From assembly GCF_013385985.1 (NCBI RefSeq), contig NZ_JACAOY010000010.1, positions 233,071 through 297,070 on the forward strand: DNA of 64,000 bases. The letters are read 5' to 3'. The position numbers and the translations under genes are program-made. The first letter of the stretch is position 1, and every line of letters begins with the position of its first letter. Below are positions 8,816 to 18,317 of the stretch, piece after piece. The notes below the pieces were generated by a model. The model was given only the letters and a program-made list of their open reading frames with translations. It was not told where the DNA came from and made no database searches. The stretch comes from Pseudomonas sp. B6002 (GTDB lineage: Bacteria > Pseudomonadota > Gammaproteobacteria > Pseudomonadales > Pseudomonadaceae).

Positions 8816-9820
8816 ATGACGCCTCTAGATGCCAAGCGCCCGCTGCAGCTCAATGCTCAGGGCCAGTTGCAACACTTCTTGTCCCTCGACGGTTTGCCCC
8901 GCGAACTGCTCACCGAGATCCTCGACACCGCCGACTCGTTCCTCGAAGTCGGTGGCCGGGCGGTGAAGAAGGTCCCGCTGCTACGCGGCAAGACCATCTG
9001 CAACGTGTTCTTCGAGAACTCGACCCGCACCCGCACCACCTTTGAACTGGCTGCCCAGCGGTTGTCAGCCGACGTGATCACGCTGAACGTGTCCACCTCG
9101 TCGGCGAGCAAGGGCGAAACCCTGCTCGACACCCTGCGCAACCTGGAAGCCATGGCCGCCGACATGTTCGTGGTGCGCCACGGCGACTCCGGCGCCGCGC
9201 ACTTCATCGCCGAACACGTGTGCCCGCAGGTGGCGATCATCAACGGCGGCGATGGCCGCCACGCCCACCCGACCCAGGGCATGCTCGACATGCTCACCAT
9301 CCGTCGGCACAAGGGCAGCTTTGAAAACCTCTCGGTGGCCATCGTCGGCGACATCCTGCACTCGCGGGTAGCACGCTCGAACATGCTGGCCCTGAAGACC
9401 TTGGGTTGCCCGGATATCCGCGTGATCGCACCGAAAACCCTGCTGCCGATCGGCATCGAGCAATACGGCGTGAAGGTCTACACCGACATGGCCGAAGGCC
9501 TCAAGGATGTGGACGTGGTGATCATGCTACGCCTGCAGCGCGAGCGCATGGCTGGCGGCCTGCTGCCGAGCGAGGGCGAGTTCTACCGCCTGTTCGGCCT
9601 GACCACTGCGCGCCTGGCCGGCGCCAAGCCGGATGCCATCGTGATGCACCCGGGCCCGATCAACCGGGGGGTGGAGATTGAGTCGGCGGTGGCCGACGGC
9701 CCACAGTCGGTGATCCTCAACCAGGTCACCTACGGCATCGCCGTGCGCATGGCCGTACTGTCCATGGCCATGAGCGGGCAAACCGCGCAACGTCAATTCG
9801 AGCAGGAGAACGCCCAGTGA
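8816..9820 (+). CDS. pyrB: Aspartate carbamoyltransferase catalytic subunit
   Basis: A 334-residue enzyme that makes carbamoyl-aspartate from carbamoyl phosphate and aspartate, the first committed step of pyrimidine synthesis. The carbamoyl-phosphate site is [16 protein letters not shown], with [14 protein letters not shown] and HPTQGMLDM further on and a C-terminal domain containing [12 protein letters not shown] and [10 protein letters not shown]. The N-terminus extends about 20 residues beyond the E. coli protein, as in the Pseudomonas class A enzymes that assemble with the inactive PyrC'. Its stop overlaps the pyrC' ATG by four bases. Confidence 0.96.
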   Translation: MTPLDAKRPLQLNAQGQLQHFLSLDGLPRELLTEILDTADSFLEVGGRAVKKVPLLRGKTICNVFFENSTRTRTTFELAAQRLSADVITLNVSTSSASKGETLLDTLRNLEAMAADMFVVRHGDSGAAHFIAEHVCPQVAIINGGDGRHAHPTQGMLDMLTIRRHKGSFENLSVAIVGDILHSRVARSNMLALKTLGCPDIRVIAPKTLLPIGIEQYGVKVYTDMAEGLKDVDVVIMLRLQRERMAGGLLPSEGEFYRLFGLTTARLAGAKPDAIVMHPGPINRGVEIESAVADGPQSVILNQVTYGIAVRMAVLSMAMSGQTAQRQFEQENAQ

Positions 9821-11088
9821 AGCTCAGCATTCTCGGCGCCCGAGTCATCGATCCGGCCAGTGGCCTGGATCACGTTACCGATCTGCACATGGAAGCCGGC
9901 AAGCTCATCGCTATCGGCGCTGCGCCTGCGGGTTTCAGCGCGATTGAAACCATCGATGCCAAAGGCCTGGTGGCTGCACCCGGCCTGGTCGACCTGAACG
10001 TCGCCCTGCGCGAGCCGGGCTACAGCCGCAAAGGCAACATCACCAGCGAAACCCGCGCCGCCGCTGCCGGTGGCGTGACCAGCCTGTGCTGCCCGCCGCA
10101 CACCAAGCCGATCCTCGACACCTCGGCCGTGACCGAGCTGATCCTCGACCGCGCCCGCGAAGCCGGCAATTGCAAGGTGTTCCCTATCGGCGCCCTGAGC
10201 AAAGGCCTGGAAGGCGAACAGCTCGCCGAGCTGATCGCCTTGCGTGACGCCGGTTGCGTGGCCTTCGGCAATGGCCTGGAGAGCTTTCGCAGCACCCGCA
10301 CGCTGTTGCGCGCCCTGGAATACGCAGCCACCTTCGACCTGACGGTGATCTTCCATTCCCAGGACCGCGACCTGGCCGAAGGCGGCCTGGCCCATGAAGG
10401 CGCCGTGGCCAGCTTCCTCGGCTTGCCGGGCATTCCGGAAACCGCCGAGACCGTGGCCCTGGCCCGCGACCTGCTGCTGGTGGAACAAAGCGGCGTGCGC
10501 GCGCACTTCAGCCAATTGACCAGCGCACGCGGTGTCGCCCTGATCGCCCAGGCCCAGGCCCGTGGCCTGCCGGTCACGGCGGACGTGGCGCTGTATCAGC
10601 TGATTCTGACGGATGAGGCGCTGATCGATTTCTCCAGCCTTTACCACGTGCAGCCGCCGCTGCGCACCCACGCCGACCGCGAAGGTTTGCGCGCGGCGGT
10701 GAAGTCGGGGGTGGTTTCGGCGATCTCCAGCCATCACCAGCCGCACGAGCGGGATGCCAAGCTGGCACCGTTTGGTGCAACTGAGCCGGGCATCAGCAGT
10801 GTCGAACTGTTGCTGCCGCTGGCCATGACGCTGGTGGAAGACGGTTTGCTGGACTTGCCGACACTGCTGGCACGCCTGAGCGCAGGCCCGGCCCAGGCTC
10901 TGCGCCTGCCGGCGGGCAAGCTGGCGGTGGGTTCGGCAGCCGACCTGGTGCTGTTCGACCTGGGCAGCTCAACGGTTGCCGGGGAGCAGTGGCTGTCCAA
11001 GGGTGAAAACTGCCCGTTCATCGGCCATAGCCTGCCGGCGACGGTGCGTTACACGCTGGTAGACGGACGCATCAGCTACCAGGCCTGA
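9817..11088 (+). CDS. pyrC': Inactive dihydroorotase-like subunit PyrC' of the ATCase complex
   Basis: A 423-residue dihydroorotase homologue that in Pseudomonas is a structural partner of PyrB. The fold is intact, but the first metal motif, normally HxHxRxPG, reads NVALREPG here: both histidines are gone. The later metal region, usually a TDHAPH-type motif, reads SSHHQPH. So this copy should not hydrolyse dihydroorotate, and a true dihydroorotase must lie elsewhere. It overlaps pyrB by ATGA, which fits equal synthesis of the two subunits. A REP pair follows 30 bases after the stop. Confidence 0.93.
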   Translation: MKLSILGARVIDPASGLDHVTDLHMEAGKLIAIGAAPAGFSAIETIDAKGLVAAPGLVDLNVALREPGYSRKGNITSETRAAAAGGVTSLCCPPHTKPILDTSAVTELILDRAREAGNCKVFPIGALSKGLEGEQLAELIALRDAGCVAFGNGLESFRSTRTLLRALEYAATFDLTVIFHSQDRDLAEGGLAHEGAVASFLGLPGIPETAETVALARDLLLVEQSGVRAHFSQLTSARGVALIAQAQARGLPVTADVALYQLILTDEALIDFSSLYHVQPPLRTHADREGLRAAVKSGVVSAISSHHQPHERDAKLAPFGATEPGISSVELLLPLAMTLVEDGLLDLPTLLARLSAGPAQALRLPAGKLAVGSAADLVLFDLGSSTVAGEQWLSKGENCPFIGHSLPATVRYTLVDGRISYQA

Positions 11089-11117
11089 TAGAACACATCT
11101 AATGTGGGTTCGGTCCC

Positions 11118-11204
11118 TGTGGGAGCTGGCTTGCCTGCGATAGCGTCACCTCGGTTGAACTGAAAGACCGAGGTGCCTGCATCGCAGGCAAGCCAGCTCC
11201 CACA
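11118..11204. repeat. REP pair (convergent), GTGGGAGCTGG type
   Basis: Inverted TGTGGGAGCTGGCTTGCC arms flank a spacer that is itself partly palindromic (CACCTCGGT and ACCGAGGTG). It separates pyrC' from the converging TM2 gene. Confidence 0.9.
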
Positions 11205-11236
11205 CAAGCCGGCGCCACATTTAAGGGTGTGCAGAT

Positions 11237-11665
11237 TCAGCGGCCGTTATTGCGCTCGGCATTGCGGATCGAAATCTGCGTATTCAGCGTCCAGAAGTCG
11301 TACAGCACCCCCACCAGGAACAAGCCGCCGGTCAGCAGGTAGATCAGGCCGGTGATCCATTTGCCCTGGTACATGCGGTGCACACCGAACACGCCAAGGA
11401 ACGCCAATAGAATCCAGGCCACGTTGTATTCGATCGGTCCGGCGGTAAAACGCAGGTCCGCTTCACGGTCCATGGCCGGGATGAGGAACAGGTCGATCAG
11501 CCAGCCGATGCCCAACAGGCCGAAGGTAAAAAACCAGATCGTCCCGGTGACCGGTTTGCCGTAATAGAAGCGATGGGCACCGGTAAAACCGAAAATCCAC
11601 AGCAGGTAGCCAATCACCTTGCTATGAGTGTCTGTCTGGGAATAATCCTGTCGATAGGTGTTCAT
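11237..11665 (-). CDS. TM2 domain-containing membrane protein
   Basis: A 142-residue inner-membrane protein with two tandem TM2-type units. Each has a first helix, a turn with the GxHRxYxGK signature (GAHRFYYGK near residue 30, GVHRMYQGK near residue 95) and a second helix ending near an aspartate (WLIDLFL, VLYDFWT). Function of the family is unknown in bacteria. The cytoplasmic N-terminus (MNTYRQDYSQTD) is hydrophilic. It stands alone, convergent with pyrC' and divergent from the peptidase gene at 11916. Confidence 0.8.
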   Translation of the reverse strand: MNTYRQDYSQTDTHSKVIGYLLWIFGFTGAHRFYYGKPVTGTIWFFTFGLLGIGWLIDLFLIPAMDREADLRFTAGPIEYNVAWILLAFLGVFGVHRMYQGKWITGLIYLLTGGLFLVGVLYDFWTLNTQISIRNAERNNGR

Positions 11666-11855
11666 GAAGGACCTCTTTTGCCTCGATAGATAAATTTTTT
11701 CATTTTCTTTGTGACTTTTTTACGGGCGCCCGACGTACGGCAAATGGTATCTTCCCTCCCCTCAAAGCCTTATGCCACCTGACTTGTGTAGGACAATTGC
11801 GGCGATTCGTCGCGTATTTCCTGATTTTGACGTCAACATTCAGTCGACAAACGGC

Positions 11856-11884
11856 CTGAGAACGACACAAAAAGCTGTTATAAA
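11856..11884 (+). promoter_or_regulatory. Candidate sigma-70 promoter of the NlpC/P60 gene
   Basis: CTGAGA and TATAAA hexamers are 17 bases apart (4/6 and 5/6 matches to consensus), placing a start about 25 bases before the ATG at 11916. Confidence 0.35.
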
Positions 11885-11915
11885 GTTGCGCGCAAACCTA
11901 AAAGAGCCACGCCTA

Positions 11916-12554
11916 ATGCGACCATTTTTCAAGACATGGCTAACCATCTGCCTATTAATGCCACTGGCCGCCCACGCCACCAATCGTGAGCAACGACTTC
12001 CGAACGTTAATGGTTTCACCCCTAAAGTCCACAGCACACCGAGCACCGCCAAGTCGGTAAAGCTGACCGTCAACCGCCCGACTCAAGTGAGCAAGGTTCA
12101 CGGTAAAGCAATCCACACCGCACTGGCTGCCAGCAACACCAAGCAAAGCAGCAACGTCCTCAGCCGCGCCGTCAACGTGCTCGGTACTCCTTATCGTTGG
12201 GGCGGCAGCAGCCCAAGTAAAGGGTTCGACTGCAGTGGTTTGGTGAAATATGCGTTTAACGACGTAAAAGCCGTGGATTTGCCGCGTACTTCCAACGCCA
12301 TGGCCGCTGGCCACGGGCTGAAGGTTGATCGCAAGGACCTGAAACCCGGTGACCTGTTGTTCTTCAAATTGAAGAGCCGCCAGGTCAACCACGTTGCCAT
12401 CTACCTGGGCAATGACCGCTTTATCCACGCACCGCGTCGCGGCAAGGCCGTCAGCATCGACACGCTGAAAAAGCCGTTCTGGGACAAGAACTACGTGATT
12501 GCCAAGCGGGTTCTGCCTAAAGAGCAGAACAACCTGCGCGTCGTTCAGCGCTGA
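11916..12554 (+). CDS. Secreted NlpC/P60 (C40) cell-wall peptidase
   Basis: A 212-residue exported protein with an N-terminal signal peptide (MRPFFKTWLTICLLMPLAAHA, cut after AHA), a basic Ser/Thr-rich linker of about 70 residues, and a C-terminal NlpC/P60 domain. The catalytic cysteine is in GFDCSGLVKYAF, the histidine in VNHVAIYLGN and the third polar residue near FIHAPRRGK. Such enzymes cut the stem peptide of peptidoglycan. I moved the start to 11916, since the longer frame adds 48 residues before a textbook signal peptide. It resembles Spr/MepS-like hydrolases but carries no lipobox cysteine, so it is predicted to be free in the periplasm. Confidence 0.88.
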   Translation: MRPFFKTWLTICLLMPLAAHATNREQRLPNVNGFTPKVHSTPSTAKSVKLTVNRPTQVSKVHGKAIHTALAASNTKQSSNVLSRAVNVLGTPYRWGGSSPSKGFDCSGLVKYAFNDVKAVDLPRTSNAMAAGHGLKVDRKDLKPGDLLFFKLKSRQVNHVAIYLGNDRFIHAPRRGKAVSIDTLKKPFWDKNYVIAKRVLPKEQNNLRVVQR

Positions 12555-12583
12555 TACCTAGCTCCCCATTTGAAATGCAATCA

Positions 12584-12677
12584 ACTGTGGGAGCTGGCTT
12601 GCCTGCGAAAGCGGACTGTCAGGCAATATCTGTGCAAGCTGCCAGACAGCTATCGCAGGCAAGCCAGCTCCCACAGT
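12584..12677. repeat. REP pair (convergent), GTGGGAGCTGG type
   Basis: Inverted arms, ACTGTGGGAGCTGGCTTGCC and its complement, lie between the converging peptidase gene and pilT. Each gene stops within about 30 bases of the element. Confidence 0.9.
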
Positions 12678-12691
12678 GATTTTTGTGTCCT

Positions 12692-13726
12692 TTAGATATC
12701 TGCAGGCACCCTCGCCTTTTCCCGCGCGTGCTCCCGGCTGATCACCCCCTCGCTCACCAGCGCCTTCAAGCTCATATCCAGGGTCTTCATCCCCATCGCC
12801 CCGCCTGTCTGGATTGCCGAGACCATCTGCGCCACCCTGTCCTCACGGATCAAATTCCGAATTGCCGGCGTGCCCAGCATGATTTCATGGGCCGCCACGC
12901 GCCCGCCGCCGATCTTCTTCACCAGCACCTGAGACACCACCGCCTGCAGCGACTCGGACAGCATCGAGCGCACCATGGTCTTTTCCCCTGCCGGGAACAC
13001 ATCCACCAGCCTGTCCACGGTCTTGGCCGCCGACGTGGTGTGCAGGGTGCCAAACACCAGGTGCCCGGTCTCGGCCGCCGTCAGGGCCAGGCGGATGGTT
13101 TCCAGGTCGCGCAGTTCGCCCACCAGGATCACGTCCGGGTCTTCGCGCAACGCCGAGCGCAAGGCCGTCGAGAAGCTGTGGGTGTCCCGGTGCACCTGGC
13201 GCTGATTGATCAGTGCCGTTTTCGGCTGGTGGATAAATTCGATGGGGTCTTCCAGAGTCAGGATGTGCTGGCGCCGATGCTGATTGAGGTAATCGATCAT
13301 CGCCGCCAGTGTCGTGGACTTGCCGGACCCGGTAGGCCCAGTGACCAGCACCAGCCCACGTGGCAACTGCGCGATACGCTGGAACACCTCGCCCAGTCCC
13401 AGGCTTTCCAGGCTCTGGACCTCAGCGGGAATCGTACGAAATACGGCCCCCATGCCACGGTCCTGCTGGAACACGTTCGCGCGGAACCGCCCCACGCCCG
13501 GCAGCGCAAAGGCAAAATCCGTTTCAAGAGATGTTTCGAAATCCTTTTGTTGGTATTGGTTGAGCAAAGGGCGCAATAAATCCGCAACGTGCGAGGCTGA
13601 AAGCACCGGCCCGTCCAAAGGCCATACCTCCCCATCCACACGCAGCATCGGCGCCAGGCCGGCCGACAAATGCAGGTCGGAGGCGCCTCGGCGCACGCTG
13701 ACCGTCAGCAATTCAGTGATATCCAT
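12692..13726 (-). CDS. pilT: PilT, type IV pilus retraction ATPase
   Basis: A 344-residue hexameric ATPase that powers pilus retraction and twitching. Walker A is GPTGSGKSTTLAAM, the Asp box is LTLEDPIEF, Walker B is DPDVILVGELRDLET and the His box is TGHLVFGTLHTTSAAKT; the PilT-specific AIRNLIRE motif is present near the end. The start at 13726 (MDITELLTVSVRRGASDLH) matches the known PilT N-terminus; an in-frame ATG 60 codons upstream lies inside the divergent yggS gene. pilU, which follows pilT in P. aeruginosa, is absent: a REP and an unrelated convergent gene come next. Confidence 0.95.
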   Translation of the reverse strand: MDITELLTVSVRRGASDLHLSAGLAPMLRVDGEVWPLDGPVLSASHVADLLRPLLNQYQQKDFETSLETDFAFALPGVGRFRANVFQQDRGMGAVFRTIPAEVQSLESLGLGEVFQRIAQLPRGLVLVTGPTGSGKSTTLAAMIDYLNQHRRQHILTLEDPIEFIHQPKTALINQRQVHRDTHSFSTALRSALREDPDVILVGELRDLETIRLALTAAETGHLVFGTLHTTSAAKTVDRLVDVFPAGEKTMVRSMLSESLQAVVSQVLVKKIGGGRVAAHEIMLGTPAIRNLIREDRVAQMVSAIQTGGAMGMKTLDMSLKALVSEGVISREHAREKARVPADI

Positions 13727-13783
13727 AGGGCTTTCCATTTCCAGTAGAATGCCGCGGACTCCATATCCACGGGCGCATCTTGA

Positions 13784-14470
13784 ATGTCGACGATAGCAGA
13801 CAACATTGGCCTGGTTAGCCAGCGCATCCGCGCCGCAGCCGACGCCGTGCAACGTGACGCAAGCAGCATCCACCTGCTGGCCGTGAGCAAGACCAAACCC
13901 GCGCAAGCCGTGCGTGAAGCCTACGCCGCCGGGATGCGCGACTTTGGCGAGAACTACTTGCAGGAAGCCTTGGGCAAACAGGCCGAATTAACCGACCTGC
14001 CCTTGAGTTGGCACTTCATCGGCCCCATTCAATCGAACAAGACGCGCGCTATCGCCGAGAACTTCGCTTGGGTGCATTCCGTGGACCGCCTAAAAATCGC
14101 ACAACGCCTGTCCGAACAACGCCCGGCCGACCTGCCGCCGCTGAACATCTGCATCCAGGTCAACGTCAGTGGCGAAGCCAGCAAGTCCGGCTGTACGCCC
14201 GCCGACCTGCCGGCGCTGGCCCAGGCGATCAGCGCACTGCCGCGCTTGCAACTGCGGGGCTTGATGGCAATCCCTGAGCCGACGGAAGATCGTGCCGCGC
14301 AAGATGCAGCCTTCGCCACGGTGCGCGAACTGCAAGCCAGTTTGAACCTGCCGCTGGACACACTTTCCATGGGCATGAGCCACGACCTTGAGTCGGCCAT
14401 CGCCCAAGGCGCCACCTGGGTGCGGATCGGTACCGCCCTGTTTGGCGCCCGCGACTACGGCCAGCCTTGA
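13784..14470 (+). CDS. yggS: PLP homeostasis protein YggS (PLPBP family)
   Basis: A 228-residue, single-domain PLP-binding protein with the alanine-racemase N-terminal fold. It controls free pyridoxal phosphate levels rather than catalysing a known reaction. The PLP lysine is in LLAVSKTKPAQAV, the fold continues through WHFIGPIQSNKTRAI, and the C-terminal SMGMSHDLESAIAQGATWVRIGTALFG is diagnostic. It is divergent from pilT across 57 bases and is followed by proC and yggT in the standard bacterial order. Confidence 0.94.
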   Translation: MSTIADNIGLVSQRIRAAADAVQRDASSIHLLAVSKTKPAQAVREAYAAGMRDFGENYLQEALGKQAELTDLPLSWHFIGPIQSNKTRAIAENFAWVHSVDRLKIAQRLSEQRPADLPPLNICIQVNVSGEASKSGCTPADLPALAQAISALPRLQLRGLMAIPEPTEDRAAQDAAFATVRELQASLNLPLDTLSMGMSHDLESAIAQGATWVRIGTALFGARDYGQP

Positions 14471-14503
14471 AATGGCTGACTTCCCTCTGAGTAAGGACCT
14501 GTC

Positions 14504-15322
14504 ATGAGTAACACGCGTATTGCCTTTATCGGCGCCGGTAACATGGCGGCCAGCCTGATCGGTGGCCTGCGGGCCAAGGGCCTGCAAGCCCAGCAGATCC
14601 GCGCCAGCGACCCGGGCGCCGAAACCCGCGCCCGCGTCAGCGCCGAGCACGGCATTGAAACCTTTGCCGACAACGCCGAGGCCATTCAAGGCGTCGACGT
14701 GATCGTGCTGGCGGTCAAGCCGCAAGCCATGAAGGCCGTGTGCGAAAGCCTGCGCCCAAGCCTGCTGCCCCATCAACTGGTGGTCTCGATTGCCGCTGGC
14801 ATCACCTGTGCCAGCATGACGAACTGGCTTGGCGCGCAGCCGATCGTACGTTGCATGCCCAACACCCCGTCGCTGCTGCGCCAGGGCGTGAGCGGCCTGT
14901 ATGCCACCTCCGAAGTCAGCGCCGAGCAGCGTGGCCAGGCTCAGGAACTGCTGTCTGCCGTGGGCATCGCCCTGTGGCTGGAACAGGAGCAGCAGCTGGA
15001 CGCGGTCACCGCCGTGTCCGGCAGCGGCCCGGCGTATTTCTTCCTGCTGATCGAAGCCATGACCGCCGCCGGCGTGAAACTGGGCCTGCCGCAGGAAATC
15101 GCCAAGCAACTGGCCGAACAGACGGCCCTGGGCGCCGCGAAGATGGCGGTGACCAGCGACGTGGACGCCGCCGAACTGCGCCGCCGCGTGACCTCCCCGG
15201 GCGGGACCACGCAGGCTGCCATCGAATCGTTCCAGGCCGGGGGCTTTGAAGCCCTGGTGGAAAAAGCACTGGGTGCCGCAGCACATCGTTCGGCCGAGAT
15301 GGCCGAGCAGCTGGGCAAATAG
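14504..15322 (+). CDS. proC: Pyrroline-5-carboxylate reductase
   Basis: A 272-residue NAD(P)H-dependent reductase for the last step of proline synthesis. The nucleotide fold is at the N-terminus (IAFIGAGNMAASLIGGL), followed by VIVLAVKPQAM and a helical dimerisation domain with the family signature region AVSGSGPAYFFLLIEAM and VTSPGGTTQAAIESF. It lies 33 bases after yggS and 23 before yggT, which suggests one transcript. Confidence 0.96.
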   Translation: MSNTRIAFIGAGNMAASLIGGLRAKGLQAQQIRASDPGAETRARVSAEHGIETFADNAEAIQGVDVIVLAVKPQAMKAVCESLRPSLLPHQLVVSIAAGITCASMTNWLGAQPIVRCMPNTPSLLRQGVSGLYATSEVSAEQRGQAQELLSAVGIALWLEQEQQLDAVTAVSGSGPAYFFLLIEAMTAAGVKLGLPQEIAKQLAEQTALGAAKMAVTSDVDAAELRRRVTSPGGTTQAAIESFQAGGFEALVEKALGAAAHRSAEMAEQLGK

Positions 15323-15345
15323 TCGTCCCCTACAAGGAATCAAAC

Positions 15346-15933
15346 ATGCTTGGAATCAATGACGCTGCCGTTTTCATCATCCAGACCCTGGGCAGCCTGT
15401 ACCTGCTGATCGTACTGATGCGCTTTATCCTGCAACTGGTGCGGGCGAACTTCTACAACCCGCTGTGCCAGTTCGTGGTGAAGGCCACCCAGCCGCTGCT
15501 CAAGCCACTGCGCCGGGTTGTGCCGAGCATGTTCGGCCTGGACATGTCGTCGCTGGTGCTGGCGCTGCTGCTGCAGATCCTGCTGTTTGCGGTAATCCTG
15601 CTGCTCAACGGCTACCAGGCCAACACCGTGCTGCTGTTGCCGTGGGGCCTGATCGGCATTTTCTCGCTGTTTTTGAAGATCATCTTCTGGTCGATGATCA
15701 TCAGCGTGATCCTCTCGTGGGTCGCTCCCGGCAGCCGCAGCCCGGGCGCCGAGCTGGTGTACCAGATCACCGAGCCGGTGCTGGCGCCGTTCCGTCGCTT
15801 GATCCCCAACCTGGGCGGCCTGGATATCTCGCCGATCTTCGCGTTTATCGCGATCCAGCTGCTGCAAAGCTGGGTGATCCCGCGTCTGGCCTACTACGCG
15901 TTCATGCCTAAGGAATTGTTCGGCCTGATCTGA
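15346..15933 (+). CDS. yggT: YggT family integral membrane protein
   Basis: A 195-residue inner-membrane protein with two YggT units. Each is a pair of hydrophobic helices around a conserved turn: FYNPLCQFVVKATQPLLKPLRRVVP in the first and ELVYQITEPVLAPFRRLIPNLGG in the second (the last quoted only in part elsewhere). Its function is not well defined; homologues are linked to osmotic tolerance and cell-shape or division traits. It ends the yggS-proC-yggT group. Confidence 0.9.
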   Translation: MLGINDAAVFIIQTLGSLYLLIVLMRFILQLVRANFYNPLCQFVVKATQPLLKPLRRVVPSMFGLDMSSLVLALLLQILLFAVILLLNGYQANTVLLLPWGLIGIFSLFLKIIFWSMIISVILSWVAPGSRSPGAELVYQITEPVLAPFRRLIPNLGGLDISPIFAFIAIQLLQSWVIPRLAYYAFMPKELFGLI

Positions 15934-15942
15934 CGCGCCTCC

Positions 15943-15993
15943 TGTGGGAGCTGGCTTGTGTGAAAGCCAGCTCCCACACAACCAGCTCCCACA
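15943..15993. repeat. Compressed REP hairpin plus a third half-copy
   Basis: TGTGGGAGCTGGCTT and its complement are separated by only a few bases, so the element is a tight hairpin. A further fragment, CCAGCTCCCACA, follows at once. It looks like a REP pair that lost its spacer by deletion. Confidence 0.8.
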
Positions 15994-16035
15994 TTTTGTA
16001 TCTGTGCCCTGATTTGAATCCGTGCAGGCCTTTGC

Positions 16036-16064
16036 TTGCCGCTGGCCCCCCCGCTCTTTAGACT
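16036..16064 (+). promoter_or_regulatory. Candidate sigma-70 promoter of metX
   Basis: TTGCCG and TAGACT hexamers are 17 bases apart, 30 bases before the metX ATG. Each matches consensus at four of six positions, so this is only a candidate. Confidence 0.3.
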
Positions 16065-16093
16065 TACGCCTCATTTAAACGAGAGCAGGGTCG

Positions 16094-17233
16094 ATGCCAG
16101 CTGCCTTCCCCCCCGATTCTGTTGGACTGGTCGTGCCCCAAGTGGCGCACTTCAGCGAACCGCTGGCCCTGGCCTGCGGCCGGTCGCTGCCAGCCTACGA
16201 CCTGATCTACGAAACCTACGGCCAATTGAACGCTACAGCGAGCAATGCCGTGCTGATCTGCCACGCCCTGTCCGGCCATCATCACGCCGCAGGCTATCAC
16301 TCGGCCGACGAGCGCAAGCCCGGCTGGTGGGACAGCTGCATCGGCCCCGGCAAGCCCATCGACACCAACAAGTTCTTTGTGGTCAGCCTGAACAACCTCG
16401 GCGGCTGCAACGGCTCCACCGGCCCGAGCAGCCTCAACCCGGAAACCGGCAAGCCATTCGGCGCGGACTTCCCGGTGCTCACCGTGGAAGACTGGGTGCA
16501 CAGCCAGGCGCGCCTGGCCGACCTGCTGGGCATCAGCCAGTGGGCCGCCGTGATCGGTGGCAGCCTGGGCGGCATGCAGGCCCTGCAATGGACCATCACC
16601 TACCCGGACCGCGTGCGTCATTGCCTGGCTATCGCCTCGGCACCTAAGTTGTCGGCACAGAACATCGCCTTCAACGAAGTGGCGCGCCAGGCCATCCTCA
16701 CCGACCCCGAGTTCCACGGCGGTTCGTTCCAGGAAGCCGGTGTGATCCCCAAGCGCGGCCTGATGCTGGCGCGGATGGTCGGGCATATCACCTACCTGTC
16801 CGATGACTCCATGGGCGAGAAATTCGGCCGTGGCCTCAAGAGCGAAAAGCTCAACTACGACTTCCACAGCGTCGAGTTCCAGGTGGAAAGCTACCTGCGT
16901 TATCAGGGCGAGGAGTTCTCCGGGCGTTTCGACGCCAACACCTACCTGTTGATGACCAAGGCCCTGGACTACTTCGACCCTGCGGCCAACCACGACGATG
17001 ACCTGGCGAAAACCTTCGAAGGCGCCACGGCCAAGTTCTGCGTGATGTCGTTCACCACCGACTGGCGCTTCTCGCCGGCGCGCTCCCGCGAGCTGGTGGA
17101 TGCCTTGATGGCGGCGCGCAAAGACGTCTGCTACCTGGAGATCGACGCACCGCAGGGCCACGACGCCTTCCTGATTCCGATCCCGCGTTACTTGCAGGCG
17201 TTCGGCAACTACATGAACCGGATTACTGTGTGA
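16094..17233 (+). CDS. metX: Homoserine O-acyltransferase MetX
   Basis: A 379-residue alpha/beta-hydrolase-fold enzyme that activates homoserine for methionine synthesis. The nucleophile serine is in [14 protein letters not shown], the aspartate is in the C-terminal third, and the histidine is in [10 protein letters not shown]. The oxyanion region [18 protein letters not shown] is typical of MetX. In Pseudomonas this protein is usually the succinyl-transferring form (MetXS); acyl specificity cannot be settled by eye. metW starts seven bases downstream, the usual pair in this genus. Confidence 0.93.
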   Translation: MPAAFPPDSVGLVVPQVAHFSEPLALACGRSLPAYDLIYETYGQLNATASNAVLICHALSGHHHAAGYHSADERKPGWWDSCIGPGKPIDTNKFFVVSLNNLGGCNGSTGPSSLNPETGKPFGADFPVLTVEDWVHSQARLADLLGISQWAAVIGGSLGGMQALQWTITYPDRVRHCLAIASAPKLSAQNIAFNEVARQAILTDPEFHGGSFQEAGVIPKRGLMLARMVGHITYLSDDSMGEKFGRGLKSEKLNYDFHSVEFQVESYLRYQGEEFSGRFDANTYLLMTKALDYFDPAANHDDDLAKTFEGATAKFCVMSFTTDWRFSPARSRELVDALMAARKDVCYLEIDAPQGHDAFLIPIPRYLQAFGNYMNRITV

Positions 17234-17240
17234 GAACGCC

Positions 17241-17861
17241 ATGAGAGCCGACCTGGAAATCATCCAAGACTGGATCCCCGCCGGCAGCCGCGTGCTCGAC
17301 CTGGGCTGCGGCGATGGCGAACTGCTGAGCTGGCTGCGCGACAACAAGCAAGTCACCGGCTACGGCCTGGAAAACGACCCGGACAACATCGCCCAATGCG
17401 TGGCCAAGGGCATCAACGTGATCGAGCAGGACCTGGACAAGGGCCTGGGCAACTTTGCCAGCAACAGCTTCGACATCGTGGTGATGACCCAGGCCCTGCA
17501 GGCGGTGCACTACCCGGACCGCATCCTCGACGAGATGCTGCGCGTCGGCCGCCAGTGCATCATCACCTTCCCCAACTTCGGCCACTGGCGCTGCCGCTGG
17601 TACCTGGCCACCAAGGGCCGCATGCCGGTGTCGGATTTCCTGCCGTACACGTGGTACAACACGCCGAACATCCACTTCTGCACCTTCGAAGACTTCGAAG
17701 CCTTGTGTGGCGAGCGTGAAGCCAAGGTGATCAACCGCCTTGCCGTCGATCAACAGCACCGCCATGGCTGGGCGAGTAAGCTGTGGCCTAATCTGTTGGG
17801 AGAAATCGGGATTTACCGGGTCAGCAGCCCAGGCCTGACCGACCACAAGATTGCCGTCTAA
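17241..17861 (+). CDS. metW: MetW, methionine biosynthesis protein
   Basis: A 206-residue SAM-methyltransferase-fold protein needed with MetX for methionine synthesis in pseudomonads. The Rossmann motif is VLDLGCGDGELLSWL, with VVMTQALQAVHYPDRIL and the family end FPNFGHWRCRWYLATKGRMP (each a known MetW segment). No catalytic methylation has been assigned from sequence. It lies seven bases after metX and 21 before the DUF4426 gene. Confidence 0.92.
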   Translation: MRADLEIIQDWIPAGSRVLDLGCGDGELLSWLRDNKQVTGYGLENDPDNIAQCVAKGINVIEQDLDKGLGNFASNSFDIVVMTQALQAVHYPDRILDEMLRVGRQCIITFPNFGHWRCRWYLATKGRMPVSDFLPYTWYNTPNIHFCTFEDFEALCGEREAKVINRLAVDQQHRHGWASKLWPNLLGEIGIYRVSSPGLTDHKIAV

Positions 17862-17882
17862 TCATTTTCAAGAGGGACGCTC

Positions 17883-18317
17883 ATGAGTCGTTTGGCTGTT
17901 TTTCTATTGACCGCACTGCTTGGCGCCAACGCCATGGCCGCCGACGTTATCGACCCTAACCGCACGAAGGAATTCGGCGATATCACCGTGCGTTACAACA
18001 CCTTCACCTCCAGCTTCCTGCAGCCGGAAACCGCCCAGGCCGTTGGCGTGGTGCGCAGCAAGAACAAGGGCCTGATCAACGTATCCGTGTTCAAGGGCGT
18101 GACCCCGGTGGTGGCGCAAGTGACCGGCACCATCAAGGACTCGCTCGGCAAAAGCGAAGTGCTGACCTTCAAGCAGATCACCGAAAAAGGCGTGACCAAC
18201 TACCTCGCGCCCTACTCGGTGCCGCAGCAGGAATTCAAGACTTTCACCATCAATGTTGAAACCGGCGGCAAAGCCCACGGCTTCAGTTTTGTCCAAGAAC
18301 TCTTCCCGGCCGAATGA
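17883..18317 (+). CDS. Exported DUF4426 protein
   Basis: A 144-residue protein with a cleavable signal peptide ([20 protein letters not shown]) and one DUF4426 domain, which is predicted to be all beta. Internal landmarks are [19 protein letters not shown] and [15 protein letters not shown]. Function is unknown. Its stop overlaps the rdgB start in an ATGATGA junction, and this order (metW, DUF4426, rdgB, hemW) is kept across Pseudomonas, so it is probably translated with the rdgB-hemW block. Confidence 0.85.
   Translation: MSRLAVFLLTALLGANAMAADVIDPNRTKEFGDITVRYNTFTSSFLQPETAQAVGVVRSKNKGLINVSVFKGVTPVVAQVTGTIKDSLGKSEVLTFKQITEKGVTNYLAPYSVPQQEFKTFTINVETGGKAHGFSFVQELFPAE

Noticed and set aside
15994-16093. 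SAM riboswitch ahead of metX
   Set aside because: The gap is only 100 bases and shows no P1-P4 core; nothing beyond a weak promoter is seen.
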